A stretch of DNA of 64,000 bases, from assembly GCA_022448605.1 (NCBI GenBank), contig JAKVCM010000001.1, positions 56,995 to 120,994 of the forward strand. Direction: 5' to 3'. Source of the DNA: Puniceicoccaceae bacterium. Lineage in GTDB: Bacteria; Verrucomicrobiota; Verrucomicrobiia; Opitutales; Coraliomargaritaceae. Positions 27,961 through 37,413 of the stretch are shown one piece after another. Each line of letters opens with the position of its first letter. Position 1 is the stretch's first letter. The notes beneath the pieces were generated by a model. The model worked only from the letters and a program-made list of their open reading frames with translations, was not told where the DNA came from and made no database searches. The position numbers and the translations under genes were made by a program.

Positions 27961-28656
27961 CTAAGACACTCTGCGGCGTGCCATTGTAAGGGCGAGTGCA
28001 GCTACTCCAAGAATGAGTCCAGCAGTGGATGGTTCTGGAACAATGGTGTAGGTGGCGATGTCGGTTACGAATCCATCGCTATGAGTTCCAGATACTTCGA
28101 AGGACAGATCATAGATGCCTCGTTGTGAAAATGCCCATGTGTAATGGGTGTGTGTCTCAGGAGCTAGGGTAATAGAATCAACTGTGCTGAAACCATCTGA
28201 AGAATCCATCAAGGTAGTTACCTGACCGAATGAATCTATGTCAAAAAGAGCAAAACTTCCTGGACCAGATGCGCCTGTGAGTGAAAGTGTTAAATTTCCA
28301 GTCCAATCAGCAGCATTTAGCTCCTCTGTTCCAAAGCCGATGAAAGGAACAGCTGGATTCTCAGTTGCTGGAAAAATGTAATATGAAGTGCCGCTTATGT
28401 TCTCAGTCAAATTAGAGAGTTTTGGTCTAATTCCATTAGGATCGTACTCCGCACCCTCTGGACCCAAGGGTGAAGTTGTGCCATTAAGTGTTACAGGTTC
28501 GTTGTCTTCACCTAAGTGCCAGTGTAGCTCAAGCCCGCCATCTTCATAACCAATACCTAAGTCACCGTGACCCGAAGTCCATAATGCACCGTGGACGATT
28601 TGAGAAAATACAATAGCAATAGCTAAAGATAAAGTAGATTTAGTAGTGTAATTCAT
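27961..28656 (-). CDS. PEP-CTERM protein with choice-of-anchor-M-like domain
   Basis: A 231-residue exported protein from ATG 28656 (a reading to 28725 adds 23 residues before the signal peptide). Signal peptide (LSLAIAIVFSQIVHGA), then HGDLGIGYEDGGLELHWHLG, GSFALFDIDSFGQVTTLMDS and THTHYTWAFSQRGIYDLSF, the pattern of the choice-of-anchor-M domain (also met as all3515-type, Zur-repressed PEP-CTERM proteins in cyanobacteria), ending in VPEPSTAGLILG and RRRVS. Last gene of a three-gene operon. Role unknown; the histidine-rich segments suggest metal binding. Confidence 0.78.
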   Translation of the reverse strand: MNYTTKSTLSLAIAIVFSQIVHGALWTSGHGDLGIGYEDGGLELHWHLGEDNEPVTLNGTTSPLGPEGAEYDPNGIRPKLSNLTENISGTSYYIFPATENPAVPFIGFGTEELNAADWTGNLTLSLTGASGPGSFALFDIDSFGQVTTLMDSSDGFSTVDSITLAPETHTHYTWAFSQRGIYDLSFEVSGTHSDGFVTDIATYTIVPEPSTAGLILGVAALALTMARRRVS

Positions 28657-28699
28657 AATTAGTGAAAGACACTTACAATAAGTAACCCGCAATGCAAGC

Positions 28700-29887
28700 C
28701 TAATATGAAATTTTTTCCTGAACATCGACGCGGATGCGCCCGAAACGTTTGTTGGAGATTGAAGTGCCTACTAGATCGCTCACTATTACGCGCTCCCAAT
28801 CGGCATCTATTGAAGCAACTGACTCGGCGGTCTGAACCTCCCATTCTGCGCCAACCATACTACTTGCGAATTCAGGAAAATAACTAATTTGCGGATTTGT
28901 GCTCGCTTTTCGTCTAATGTATTCAATCTGAAGGACTGATTCTGTGCCGCTTGGGATCAGATTAATGAGAGGGAGTCCATAGGTTCCATCTCCTGCCTCC
29001 AGTATCTTAAAATCTGCCGAAATAGGATTCAAGTTAAACGCGTATTCCAGCAATAATTCGATACCGTCCATATCCGAGTCCGACTCATCGCCAGAGACTG
29101 CACCGACGAAGAGATCGTCTCCGGCGTAGTAGCTAGCAGTCCAAGCGGCTTTGGTCCCGATCGCAAAAGTAAGAGATTTATTAGTGCCCGCAATGGACTC
29201 ACCGGTGGACTCTAAAATGGCAGATGGCTTGTAACTAATCCTATACAGCCCCAAACTTGAGAAGCCAATATTAGCGTGCGAATGCGCATTCTCCTTCATG
29301 TAATAAATGTCATCAGAATCTATTCCATCAGAGGTCGCCATCCATTGGATCACACCACCTTGATATTGCCAAAGAGAGAACTGCGGATTGTTCGATGATC
29401 CAGCGTAAGTCATATCAATGAGTTCAAGAGTCATCCAAGGCTGAGCTACTGAAATCACTCTACTATCATTGGGAACATACGAGCGAAAAGTTCCTGTGGT
29501 TTGATCGTTACGGAAACCAGGCCAACTGTGGCCATTATCCGCAGCAGTAAATATCCAGATTGGGTCTCCGTCGGGAATGCCAGTGAAGTCGAAGCTGTTT
29601 GCATTGGGTTGAACATAACGATCTCCCTCAATTTCTTCTGGTACTACAGCATCGTGGTTAACAGGTATATCTCTTGCGTGAATACTGACTTCATCTGTTG
29701 GAGTCCGCGCATCAGGGTTATCCCATTCGCCATGTCTGAATTCGGAAATCCACTCGTTTGATTCAGTGGAGTAGTAGGTAGTGAAATCAATATGACCGAT
29801 CAACAATCCCTGTGCTCCTAAACCGATCGTAGAGGCAAAAAGTAGCGCAAAAAATAGTAAGGGCCCTTGGTAGATTTCTCTCTTCAT
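28700..29887 (-). CDS. Choice-of-anchor-M-like surface protein with calcium-type repeat
   Basis: A 395-residue exported protein: signal peptide (LLFFALLFASTIGLGA), then GHIDFTTYYSTESNEW, DPIWIFTAADNGHSWPGF, FSLWQYQGGVIQWMATSDG and HSHANIGFSSLGLYRISY, the same module as its neighbour. A C-terminal DESDSDMDGIELLLEYAF segment resembles thrombospondin-3/dockerin-like calcium loops, with no PEP-CTERM tail, so it would be secreted or held differently from its partner. Gene sits between the pseudopilin (8 bases) and the PEP-CTERM gene (43 bases). Confidence 0.75.
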   Translation of the reverse strand: MKREIYQGPLLFFALLFASTIGLGAQGLLIGHIDFTTYYSTESNEWISEFRHGEWDNPDARTPTDEVSIHARDIPVNHDAVVPEEIEGDRYVQPNANSFDFTGIPDGDPIWIFTAADNGHSWPGFRNDQTTGTFRSYVPNDSRVISVAQPWMTLELIDMTYAGSSNNPQFSLWQYQGGVIQWMATSDGIDSDDIYYMKENAHSHANIGFSSLGLYRISYKPSAILESTGESIAGTNKSLTFAIGTKAAWTASYYAGDDLFVGAVSGDESDSDMDGIELLLEYAFNLNPISADFKILEAGDGTYGLPLINLIPSGTESVLQIEYIRRKASTNPQISYFPEFASSMVGAEWEVQTAESVASIDADWERVIVSDLVGTSISNKRFGRIRVDVQEKISY

Positions 29888-29895
29888 GAAGCTTA

Positions 29896-30591
29896 TTATG
29901 GCTTGGCAAAGTTGTTTCCAGAATCAATGCGTGCTTTCATAACAGCAGCATCTACTTGCTCGACATGGCCATCGGCAAACAGGTAGTTAGCACTCCCCAA
30001 GGCTCGCATCGGAGTATTACCCCCACCAAAACGCCCCGGTGATATATCACGAACCACTGCCGACCATGAACCCCAACGATTGGAGTGGGTATGATCGTTT
30101 GCATCACCTATCCCCTGAGAGTCTGCGATAGTGAATGCCATTGGGACCTCAGCTGGGCTCTCAATTAGTGTTAAATTATTGCTTGGTCCTCCCATCGGTT
30201 GACCGAAAGGATCGATCTGGGGGACAAACAAAAAACTGTTTAAGATGTAGCTTGTGCCTCCTGCATCAAAGCGGTCATCTCCCTTGGGGTCAGCTGGGCA
30301 TATTCTAACTTCGTCGCAATCACCCAAATAATCCGAAAGCGTGTAAATCCAAGATTGTCCAACGGCAGCGGTATGCGAAGTTTCTGGAAGCTTGTTGTCA
30401 TTTGTCGCTGCATAAAGAAGTAAGGCGCATCCAATCTGTCGCATGTTGGAGGCGCACCTTGCCTGCTGCGCAGACTTCCTAACTTCCCCAAATGCAGGTA
30501 TTAGTAATGTGCAAAGCACTGCAATTATGGCAACACCGGTTAACAGCTCCAAAAGAGTGAAACCTTGTGTTTTCTGTCGACTACACCTCAT
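29896..30591 (-). CDS. Type II pseudopilin-like protein with prepilin N-terminus
   Basis: A 231-residue protein with a prepilin signal: QKTQG followed by FTLLELLTGVAIIAVL, glycine before Phe and Glu at position five of the mature protein. Middle: CASNMRQIGCALLLYAA, the alpha-helix hallmark of Verrucomicrobia/Planctomycete DUF1559-like pseudopilins, and the C-terminal FADGHVEQVDAAV near 210 that resembles the H-X9-DG end. First gene of the operon with the two choice-of-anchor-M proteins, 8 bases before the next. Expected in a type II secretion-like pseudopilus; other parts are not in the window. Confidence 0.8.
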   Translation of the reverse strand: MRCSRQKTQGFTLLELLTGVAIIAVLCTLLIPAFGEVRKSAQQARCASNMRQIGCALLLYAATNDNKLPETSHTAAVGQSWIYTLSDYLGDCDEVRICPADPKGDDRFDAGGTSYILNSFLFVPQIDPFGQPMGGPSNNLTLIESPAEVPMAFTIADSQGIGDANDHTHSNRWGSWSAVVRDISPGRFGGGNTPMRALGSANYLFADGHVEQVDAAVMKARIDSGNNFAKP

Positions 30592-30625
30592 TTAGCGTAA
30601 GTAAGTTGCACTAAACTAACAAAAC

Positions 30626-30640
30626 GCAATTTAATATTAC
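30626..30640. promoter_or_regulatory. Weak candidate Fur/Zur-like palindrome
   Basis: GCAATTTAATATTAC is an imperfect 7-1-7 inverted repeat (about 10 of 14 positions symmetric), the spacing used by Fur-family regulators. It lies in the shared gap between the divergent pseudopilin operon and the Fur-family gene, about 35 bases before the operon start codon. One imperfect site is weak evidence. Confidence 0.25.
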
Positions 30641-30698
30641 AGATCATTTCTTTCATAAAGCGAGCGATCTAAAGAGTTGCAGATTAATTTCGAGTCGT

Positions 30699-31166
30699 TT
30701 GAATAAACATGTGACCGAAGATATTTCCAATAAGTTATTTGAAACAGCCATCGACCGTCTCAAGGCCAGCGGAGGACGCATGACAAAAAAACGCGAGGTT
30801 TTACTGGGCGCATTACTAACCTTTGACCGTCCGGCTTCGGCTGAAGAGATACGCGAAAGAGCCGAACTAACCCAGTCAGACCTCGTCACAGTTTACAGGA
30901 ATCTCGAAACTTTTGAAAATATCGGGATGTTGCAACGCGTGCCTCTAGAAAATGGGACTCAACTTTTTGAATTAACTGCGCCAAACGAGCATTATCACCA
31001 CCTAATCTGCCGAGAATGTCATAAGACCGAACGTCTTGACCTGTGCGTTAGCAAAGCAGTCATCGGCCAAGCAGAAGCGCATGGCTACACTCAGATTGCA
31101 CACTTAATGGAAGTATACGGCGTCTGTGGTAAGTGCGAGGGCAGCTCCCGACAGGCATACGCCTAG
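30699..31166 (+). CDS. Fur-family metal-responsive repressor (Zur/Fur-like)
   Basis: A 155-residue protein starting at TTG 30699 (GTG 30711 is an alternative). Winged-helix part with TVYRNLETFENIGMLQR (about residues 64-80), then the dimerisation part with HYHHLICRECHKTERLDLC (about 98-116) and GVCGKCEG (141-148): two CxxC structural zinc pairs, C104/C107 and C143/C146. Zur, Fur, PerR and Mur cannot be separated with certainty, but the two CxxC pairs and the adjacent zinc-type surface genes favour Zur. It is convergent with the MerC-like gene, overlapping it by 4 bases, and divergent from the choice-of-anchor-M operon. Confidence 0.85.
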   Translation: MNKHVTEDISNKLFETAIDRLKASGGRMTKKREVLLGALLTFDRPASAEEIRERAELTQSDLVTVYRNLETFENIGMLQRVPLENGTQLFELTAPNEHYHHLICRECHKTERLDLCVSKAVIGQAEAHGYTQIAHLMEVYGVCGKCEGSSRQAYA

Positions 31167-31660
31167 TCGTGATCGTGACAGCAACTGCTCTTACGACATA
31201 ATCGGAAATTTCGAATATGGGCACTCGCTAGAAAAACGCAGCCTATTGCATTTAACCAAACACCTGCTTGCAGGGGGATTGGCTCGGCAGATAGGTCCCG
31301 CGCGCAGGTTTCGCAATCTGCCGAAGAGACCGCAACATCCCCTTCACTTGCGTAACACACACGCTCTTGGATCAAAGCTAATAGTAGGATTGATAAGCCG
31401 ATTGCGCTCAGTGCAAGCACCATACGATCCTTGTGGTTACGGCAACCCATGAAGATCGCAAAGACTGTAGTCGGCAAAACTAGGAAAATCATCCAGAGGT
31501 GGAAATCCTGATGCACGAAAAAGCTAGTCGCGATAATTGGAATCACCATGATCAAGACCGGGGTTAACAAACAGTGTATCGCACAAACCGCAGCCATCCC
31601 GATCGCGAGATGATCGAGCCAACCGTGGCGGCGGGGGTTACTAGCATTTATGATTTTCAT
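31163..31660 (-). CDS. MerC-like membrane protein
   Basis: A 165-residue protein with four membrane helices (about residues 17-38, 42-60, 68-88, 134-150) and the MerC motif CAIHCLLTP at about 26-34. MerC takes up mercuric ion in resistance operons, but orphan MerC proteins near Fur-family genes are common and probably not mercury-related. The histidine/cysteine end CRKSSCCHDHD could bind metal. Overlaps the end of the Fur gene by 4 bases on the other strand. No merA or merR present. Confidence 0.8.
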   Translation of the reverse strand: MKIINASNPRRHGWLDHLAIGMAAVCAIHCLLTPVLIMVIPIIATSFFVHQDFHLWMIFLVLPTTVFAIFMGCRNHKDRMVLALSAIGLSILLLALIQERVCYASEGDVAVSSADCETCARDLSAEPIPLQAGVWLNAIGCVFLASAHIRNFRLCRKSSCCHDHD

Positions 31661-31763
31661 ACAATTATGAAGCTGTTTAGATGCTAGTTATCGTATTATT
31701 TGTATGGCCCTTTCAATAAATTTATGCGTTTGAACAACGACTCAGCATATAAAAATCCGAGCT

Positions 31764-32501
31764 TTAATAAAAGACCCTATCCAGAAATAAGCCTTTTGCC
31801 GGAGCCGTCACGATGCCGTGGGTCCTCTTTTTCGATTCAAGGATCTCGGCGATGTCGTCGGGCGTGAGGCGCCCTCGCCCGACGGCATAGAGTGCTCCAG
31901 CGATGCTGCGCACCATTCGGTAAAGAAAGCCACTACCCTCTGTATCTAAGCGGATATACTTTCCTCGCTGCTTGAGCTGTAAGCGACTTACAGTTTTTAC
32001 CGGATTCGGGTCATTCTCTTTACCATGCGTCGCACTATAGGCGGAAAAATCGTGCGTGCCAAGGAGGCGATCCGCCGCTACTTGCATCTCCTCGAGGTCG
32101 AGTGGCAGATCGCGGCAGGCCCATACATAACGGTCATCGACGGGGTCAGCACGCCCCAAGTAATAATTATATAGGTAGCGCTTGCCCGATACAGAAAAGC
32201 GGGCATGAAAATCGTCGCTGACCGATTTGACGGACTTGATGCGGATCGATGTGGGCAAAATAGAATGAAGTGCGCGAACTAGTTTTTCCGGCTTATGCAA
32301 CCACTCCGCATCAAAATGGAAGCACTGCCCACTCGCATGCACGCCCGCATCCGTCCGCCCGCTTCCATGCAACTGAAGCGGCAGATCAAAGACCTTTGTG
32401 AGTGCCGATTCGATGTGGTTCTGTACGGCACCGCCACCAGGCTGGCGTTGCCACCCATCGAAATCAGTGCCATCGTAGGCGCATGTGCATTTCCATCGCA
32501 T
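31764..32501 (-). CDS. truA: tRNA pseudouridine(38-40) synthase TruA
   Basis: A 245-residue enzyme. [19 protein letters not shown] at the start, the nucleophile motif [14 protein letters not shown] (Asp near residue 52), GKRYLYNYY and the [16 protein letters not shown] element near 200 are all TruA signatures. Modifies U38-40 in the anticodon stem. Divergent from the TauE-like gene, 48 bases between them. Confidence 0.96.
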   Translation of the reverse strand: MRWKCTCAYDGTDFDGWQRQPGGGAVQNHIESALTKVFDLPLQLHGSGRTDAGVHASGQCFHFDAEWLHKPEKLVRALHSILPTSIRIKSVKSVSDDFHARFSVSGKRYLYNYYLGRADPVDDRYVWACRDLPLDLEEMQVAADRLLGTHDFSAYSATHGKENDPNPVKTVSRLQLKQRGKYIRLDTEGSGFLYRMVRSIAGALYAVGRGRLTPDDIAEILESKKRTHGIVTAPAKGLFLDRVFY

Positions 32502-32549
32502 AGAGCATGGACTCTTGCCAAAGCGCGAACGAATGCAAGGCTAGCCACG

Positions 32550-33302
32550 ATGTATAATCTCGAACTCTGGCAATACTTGCTGCTGATCCTCAGCGCGTTT
32601 TTCCTTGGCCTGGGTAAGGGTGGACTTCCAGGCATAGGTAATTTAACAGTGATCTTGGCGGCGCTCGTACTTCCAGCCAAAGCATCGGTCGGCATCCTGC
32701 TGCCGATTTTAATCTCGGCAGATATCATCGCGGTGCTCGTTTACCGACGCCATACCGAGTGGCGCTACATTAGGAAACTCGCCCCCTGGGTGATCGTCGG
32801 TATCGTGATCGGCTACTTCGTCTTCAGCCGAGTGGACGATGCACAGGTGCGTTTCTTAATCGGCTTTATTTTACTTAGTATGACAGCCGTGCATTTTTAT
32901 CGTAGATGGGAACACCTCAAGGCATCGGAGGACGACACACTTCCTGAGCACCTGGCATTTATTGGAAGCGCAGGGATGATTAGTGGCTTTGCTACGATGG
33001 TGGCCAATGCAGCTGGACCTGTCGCGGCACTCTATTTTATCGCTTCTGGGCTACCAAAATATGCCTACATCGGTACCGCAGCTTGGTTCTTCTTGTTAGT
33101 CAATCTTTTCAAAGTGCCCTTTATGGTACATTTAGAGATCATCAATTTCGCATCGCTGCGATTCAGTGCTAAGTTCATGATTTTCTCCGTACTCGGCGCC
33201 GTGATCGCGCCTTTTATTGTGCGACATATTAACCAAAAAGTCTTTGAATTTTTAATCTGGTTCTTTGTGATCGTGGGCGGCTTGAAACTTATTATTAATT
33301 AA
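32550..33302 (+). CDS. TauE/SafE-family permease
   Basis: A 250-residue membrane protein starting at ATG 32550; a longer in-frame reading to 32295 overlaps truA and lacks membrane segments, so it is rejected. [12 protein letters not shown] right after the first helix and later [13 protein letters not shown] are the paired family motifs; eight hydrophobic segments. Exports or imports sulfite, sulfonates or other small anions; substrate unknown. Co-directional with ruvC, 4 bases later, so translation may be coupled. Confidence 0.87.
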   Translation: MYNLELWQYLLLILSAFFLGLGKGGLPGIGNLTVILAALVLPAKASVGILLPILISADIIAVLVYRRHTEWRYIRKLAPWVIVGIVIGYFVFSRVDDAQVRFLIGFILLSMTAVHFYRRWEHLKASEDDTLPEHLAFIGSAGMISGFATMVANAAGPVAALYFIASGLPKYAYIGTAAWFFLLVNLFKVPFMVHLEIINFASLRFSAKFMIFSVLGAVIAPFIVRHINQKVFEFLIWFFVIVGGLKLIIN

Positions 33303-33306
33303 CATC

Positions 33307-33891
33307 ATGGGTAATAAATCGACACGTAAACTCTGGGCGGCACACATCGCTCGAAGTGGGCACGAGGCCAAAGAAAGCGGGACGGCTAGCGGGACACTTG
33401 GCAAACAGTTCCGTGGGCGCGTTCTCGGGATAGACCCTAGCCTACGCGGTAGTGGCTTTGCCGTCCTCGACTACGGTAAGGACAACACGGCGCAGATAAT
33501 TGAGGCCGCTACACTCAAACTGCACCGCAAGCTTTCGATGCCGGAATGTCTGGGCGCGATCGGCAAGCAGGTAGACGATTTTTTAAACCAGCACTCGGTC
33601 GATCACGTCGCAGTGGAACAGACGATTTATGTGCAAAACTTTCAGACTGCTCAAATTCTGGGGGCGGCTCGAGGGGCGGCGATTGCAGCGGCAGCAATGC
33701 GCGGTTTACCAATTTTCGAGTACGCTCCCTTGCGGGTAAAACAAGCGGTCGTGGGTAAAGGGCGGGCGAGTAAGGAGCAAGTCGCCCGCACCCTACACAA
33801 TATCACAGGTATAGATTTTGAGCTGCGTTTTGACGAGTCTGATGCGGCGGCAGTGGCACTCTGTCACGCCTTTACATGGCGCGGAGAATAA
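33307..33891 (+). CDS. ruvC: Crossover junction endodeoxyribonuclease RuvC
   Basis: A 194-residue resolvase. Catalytic acidic residues: Asp43 in [10 protein letters not shown], Glu104 in VAVEQTIY, and the DESDA pair Asp176/Asp179 near the end; these match the RNase-H-like active site. An extra 37 residues at the N terminus are absent from typical RuvC (about 170 residues). Start ATG 33307 is only 4 bases after the permease stop. ruvA and ruvB are not adjacent. Confidence 0.9.
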   Translation: MGNKSTRKLWAAHIARSGHEAKESGTASGTLGKQFRGRVLGIDPSLRGSGFAVLDYGKDNTAQIIEAATLKLHRKLSMPECLGAIGKQVDDFLNQHSVDHVAVEQTIYVQNFQTAQILGAARGAAIAAAAMRGLPIFEYAPLRVKQAVVGKGRASKEQVARTLHNITGIDFELRFDESDAAAVALCHAFTWRGE

Positions 33892-33940
33892 GTATTTTTA
33901 TCATATGTATACGAATACCAAACTACTTGGGTAGAACTAA

Positions 33941-34645
33941 ATGAAGATCTTCATTTCTGGAGTGAGCTCAGGACTGGGCTATGGCCTAGCCAAAGTTTAT
34001 CTAGCCATAGGCCACGAAGTCTATGGCTGCAGTCGCCGTAAGCCCGAAGATTTAGTTGATCAAGGGCTCCACTTCGCAGCAATCGACCTGGCCGACTCAA
34101 TGGCTGGGCAGATCAACTTTTGTAAACTGGTTGATGGTATACTCCACTTCGATTTGGCCATCCTCAATGCAGGTAAGCTCGGACTAATCCGTGACATGAA
34201 GGAGGCATCGTTAGAGGATTTGCGTGAAACGATGGAGATTAACGTTTGGTCTAACAAGTGGCTGCTCGATTGCCTCTTTGCCGATGAACGAAGTGTCGAA
34301 CAGGTTGTCGCCATTTCATCTGGCGCATCCCAATCAGGAAGTCGTGGCTGGAACGGATACAGTCTTTCAAAGTCAGCACTGAATATGCTGATCAAACTTT
34401 ACGCGGGCGAGCGCTCTCAGACGCATTTTACATCACTGGCCCCAGGACTGATCGATACGGCCATGCAGGATTACCTGACAAGCCTACCCCAAGACCCACG
34501 TTATCGACCACTCGATATTCTAAAAGCAGCGAAAGGAACTGAGATCATGCCCGACGGGGAGACCTGCGCCCGAAGACTGATCGAAGCATTTCCAAAACTT
34601 TTGCATGTCGAGAGCGGAAGCTACGTAGACATCCGCAAGCTTTGA
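33941..34645 (+). CDS. Short-chain dehydrogenase/reductase
   Basis: A 234-residue [14 protein letters not shown] cofactor motif at residues 7-17, CSRR turn after strand two (suggesting NADP preference), LNAGKLG near 85, catalytic serine in AISSGASQS, and YSLSK (YxxxK) near 147. Substrate unknown. Lone gene, convergent with the O-antigen ligase-like gene, seven bases apart. Confidence 0.87.
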   Translation: MKIFISGVSSGLGYGLAKVYLAIGHEVYGCSRRKPEDLVDQGLHFAAIDLADSMAGQINFCKLVDGILHFDLAILNAGKLGLIRDMKEASLEDLRETMEINVWSNKWLLDCLFADERSVEQVVAISSGASQSGSRGWNGYSLSKSALNMLIKLYAGERSQTHFTSLAPGLIDTAMQDYLTSLPQDPRYRPLDILKAAKGTEIMPDGETCARRLIEAFPKLLHVESGSYVDIRKL

Positions 34646-34652
34646 GGGGGTG

Positions 34653-37151
34653 CTAAAGCATCTCAATGTAATGCTTAAAAGCATACCAGCTCTCGCCATA
34701 ATTCTGCAAGTGGAAGAGACATTCACCCCGCCAGTAGTAAAGATTCGGGCCCGGATTGTCCCCATCTAGCAGTCTATCTATAATTGGCAGTGCTCTTTCA
34801 TAATCTCCTCTTTCCACAAGCATGTAGATGAGCGTAGTGCTCTTTACGGTGTCATTAGAGTCGACTTCAATCCCTCTCAAGAGCCTCGCGAAAGCGACCT
34901 CATCCTTTTGTATTTTGGGAAGTTTCGGCGCATCAACATTCTTACGAATCAGATCACTCGCCGCTCGGAAATCCGCCTGCTTATGAAGGGACAAAGACCT
35001 TAGCCACCAATTGTTATTAAGTGATTCCCCATGTTCGGAAATAAAGGCATTCGCCGAACTTAGATCACCATTGTTTAGCCAATTCTCGACAATTCTACTG
35101 CGTTGCGCTCGATCAAAAAAACTTAGCGATGGATTTTTTGAAAGCTCATAACTGATCTCACTAATTAGTTTCCCTCCCTTCAGGGAACTTATATACCGAT
35201 AACGGAAGTGTGGATTGATTTCGGATAATCGAGCCATTTTTTCGCGCATCTCGCGGGATGCGGCCTGCTCAAGCATACGATCAAAAATAGAGTCCATATT
35301 CTCCATTTCACGTAGTAAAGTCTCGCGCCATGCCGAAATGGCCCTTCCTGAGTTGATGGGCAACCAAGCGATACCCTCCTCATAGCTAACCACACCTAGG
35401 ATTGGCTCAACGAAACGAGCTCGCGTGAAATCGGCAGCCGCCGCCTCTTGGTCTCCACTATTCGAAAGAACCAATTCCGCACGCTGGAAATAAGCGCGCC
35501 AATCAAAAGGATAAAGCGCCAACCAATCATTGGTAACCGAGTTGGCAGTCATATAGTCCATAGCCGATATATGGCTTTGGACTTCTTCCTGATAGCGAGC
35601 CATCCGGATAGATGAGTGCCATGGTAAGTTAAAGACACCCGCTCCCAGCCACATTAACCCGAAAGCGATGAGTGTCACAGCAGGGATTCTCCAGAAAACG
35701 ACCGGTAGGCTAATTTTAGGGCGATCACGACTAGGCAAAGCTAAGGCTGCGAAAAGAATGGCAAAGTAAACTGTTCCCGGACGATGCCCAGATACATCGA
35801 CCAGTCCATGGAGTAAAAAGATGATCACCGCGACTAAGGCTAGGAGGCGAAAAGTCGCCCCACCGCCTTCCATCATACCACGGCAGCGCAAGGCAAAACC
35901 AATTAGAAATACGCTGAAAAACCCGATTGCAAGCAAGCCGCCCTCGGACGCCAACCATAACAAATCGCTTTGTGGATGCAAAATTGGCAGGTAGCTCTTA
36001 GAAGCCTCGCGATATTGGGGAAACACAGTCGAGAAAGAGCCCAAACCAAATCCACTGAGCGGCGCATCAAATATAAGTTTAGTAGTATCTTGAAAAATCT
36101 TTAGGTGCTCACCCTGATTGAATCGTGAGTCAGAGGTCGCAAAACTCGAGATGCGCTCCATCATGCGGTCACTGGTAAGCAAAATCATACTAAAGGCTAT
36201 TATTGCTACAGGTAGACCGATCTTAAAGGGCCGAGGCCATGATCGGGCACGCATACTGATCAGAAGCCAGAGCCCGTTGCCGGCAAAATAAAGTAAGGCG
36301 CAGACAGGGGACCCAAGCAAGAAAAGGCCCCCTAGGCAAAGTGCACTCGCTGGTATACCCACAAGGGGTAGAGGGTTGCGAGTACGCATCCCCTCCATAG
36401 CATAGGTAAAGGTCACAATCCCCCCTAAGAGAAGGAGGTTGGCGGTCTGGCGAGGGCTAGGAAAAAAGCTAAATGCCTCTGCCTCTCCCACCCCTATAAT
36501 GCGCGCACCGATCAAATTGCCCCAAACTACGGCCCCAGCGATGGCAGAAAGTAGTATCGACAAGCAGAAAAATAAGCAGCGACGACCCGCCAGATTGATC
36601 TTCCATTGTAAAGCCGCGTAAAGCCAAGCGAAACCAGCCAAAGTCATGAGCCAAGCCTCGAAACTAATCCAAGGCTGCACCGACAAACTCGAGGGTAGCT
36701 CCAATCCAAACGACTCGACCGCGTCTAGTCGCCAATCTGCCGTAGGCCAATAAAACTGCGGAACAAATGCAAGTAATAGACACGCTAGCAATCCAAGTAC
36801 AGCGAGATCAACTAGCTTACCTAGACCGCGGCTAGGCGGATGAATCAATAAAGCTGTTCCAGATAGTATTAGCGCAAAGCCCAGCGCCGCCACATGATGA
36901 CTACCTCTAAGGATTACCAATAAGAATACCCCACAAAATCCGATAAGAAACGCTTTGAAGACTGGAGACTCTCGTTTTATTTTTGGCAGCTGAATCAGGC
37001 CATGCGACCCGATCGGAGCCGACGCAAAAGAATTGGTCGGAGGGGGGCTCCGCCTTGACTTAGAATGGGTGTGAGACCTTTTGGATAAAGGTCCAGCTTG
37101 TCGTCGTTTCACCGAATTACGGCAATGCTTACCTGATCTGGGGGCCATCAC
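34653..37151 (-). CDS. O-antigen ligase-like membrane protein with TPR tail
   Basis: An 832-residue protein: a basic, Ser-rich N-terminal tail of about 60 residues, roughly twelve membrane helices (about 65-510), and a soluble 300-residue C-terminal part with TPR-like helices (ALPIIDRLLDGDNPGPNLYY). The loop FGLGSFSTVFPQYREA near 405 and helices resemble Wzy/WaaL O-antigen ligase proteins. Such proteins join oligosaccharide to lipid or protein carrier, or act in exopolysaccharide polymerisation. No glycan gene is adjacent, so its substrate is unknown. Fusion to a TPR-like end is common in this group. Confidence 0.75.
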   Translation of the reverse strand: MMAPRSGKHCRNSVKRRQAGPLSKRSHTHSKSRRSPPPTNSFASAPIGSHGLIQLPKIKRESPVFKAFLIGFCGVFLLVILRGSHHVAALGFALILSGTALLIHPPSRGLGKLVDLAVLGLLACLLLAFVPQFYWPTADWRLDAVESFGLELPSSLSVQPWISFEAWLMTLAGFAWLYAALQWKINLAGRRCLFFCLSILLSAIAGAVVWGNLIGARIIGVGEAEAFSFFPSPRQTANLLLLGGIVTFTYAMEGMRTRNPLPLVGIPASALCLGGLFLLGSPVCALLYFAGNGLWLLISMRARSWPRPFKIGLPVAIIAFSMILLTSDRMMERISSFATSDSRFNQGEHLKIFQDTTKLIFDAPLSGFGLGSFSTVFPQYREASKSYLPILHPQSDLLWLASEGGLLAIGFFSVFLIGFALRCRGMMEGGGATFRLLALVAVIIFLLHGLVDVSGHRPGTVYFAILFAALALPSRDRPKISLPVVFWRIPAVTLIAFGLMWLGAGVFNLPWHSSIRMARYQEEVQSHISAMDYMTANSVTNDWLALYPFDWRAYFQRAELVLSNSGDQEAAAADFTRARFVEPILGVVSYEEGIAWLPINSGRAISAWRETLLREMENMDSIFDRMLEQAASREMREKMARLSEINPHFRYRYISSLKGGKLISEISYELSKNPSLSFFDRAQRSRIVENWLNNGDLSSANAFISEHGESLNNNWWLRSLSLHKQADFRAASDLIRKNVDAPKLPKIQKDEVAFARLLRGIEVDSNDTVKSTTLIYMLVERGDYERALPIIDRLLDGDNPGPNLYYWRGECLFHLQNYGESWYAFKHYIEML

Positions 37152-37413
37152 GTCTCAAAAAATAAAAGAAATCTAAGCGCTAGATAGATGTATTTTATGC
37201 CCATAGCCAGTAAATCCTATCATTCGACTTAAAAGATGGCAAAAATAGTCAGAAGCTCATAGCCAGAGCGGGAACATCAAGTTAGATCATAAATAAATAC
37301 TTCCAGCGGGTGATTAATTAAAGTATGAGAAAACAAGGCTCTCTCTTACTCCAGGGCTGCTTTTTCATGTCGACCTAATCAAGCCTGAGGCACTATATCT
37401 TTAATACTGACGC

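Noticed and set aside
31163..31660. Mercury resistance operon
   Set aside because: Only a MerC-like gene; no merA, merP, merT or merR nearby.
32295..32549. 85-residue upstream extension of the TauE-like protein
   Set aside because: Overlaps truA in the opposite strand and carries no membrane segment; ATG 32550 gives the standard start.
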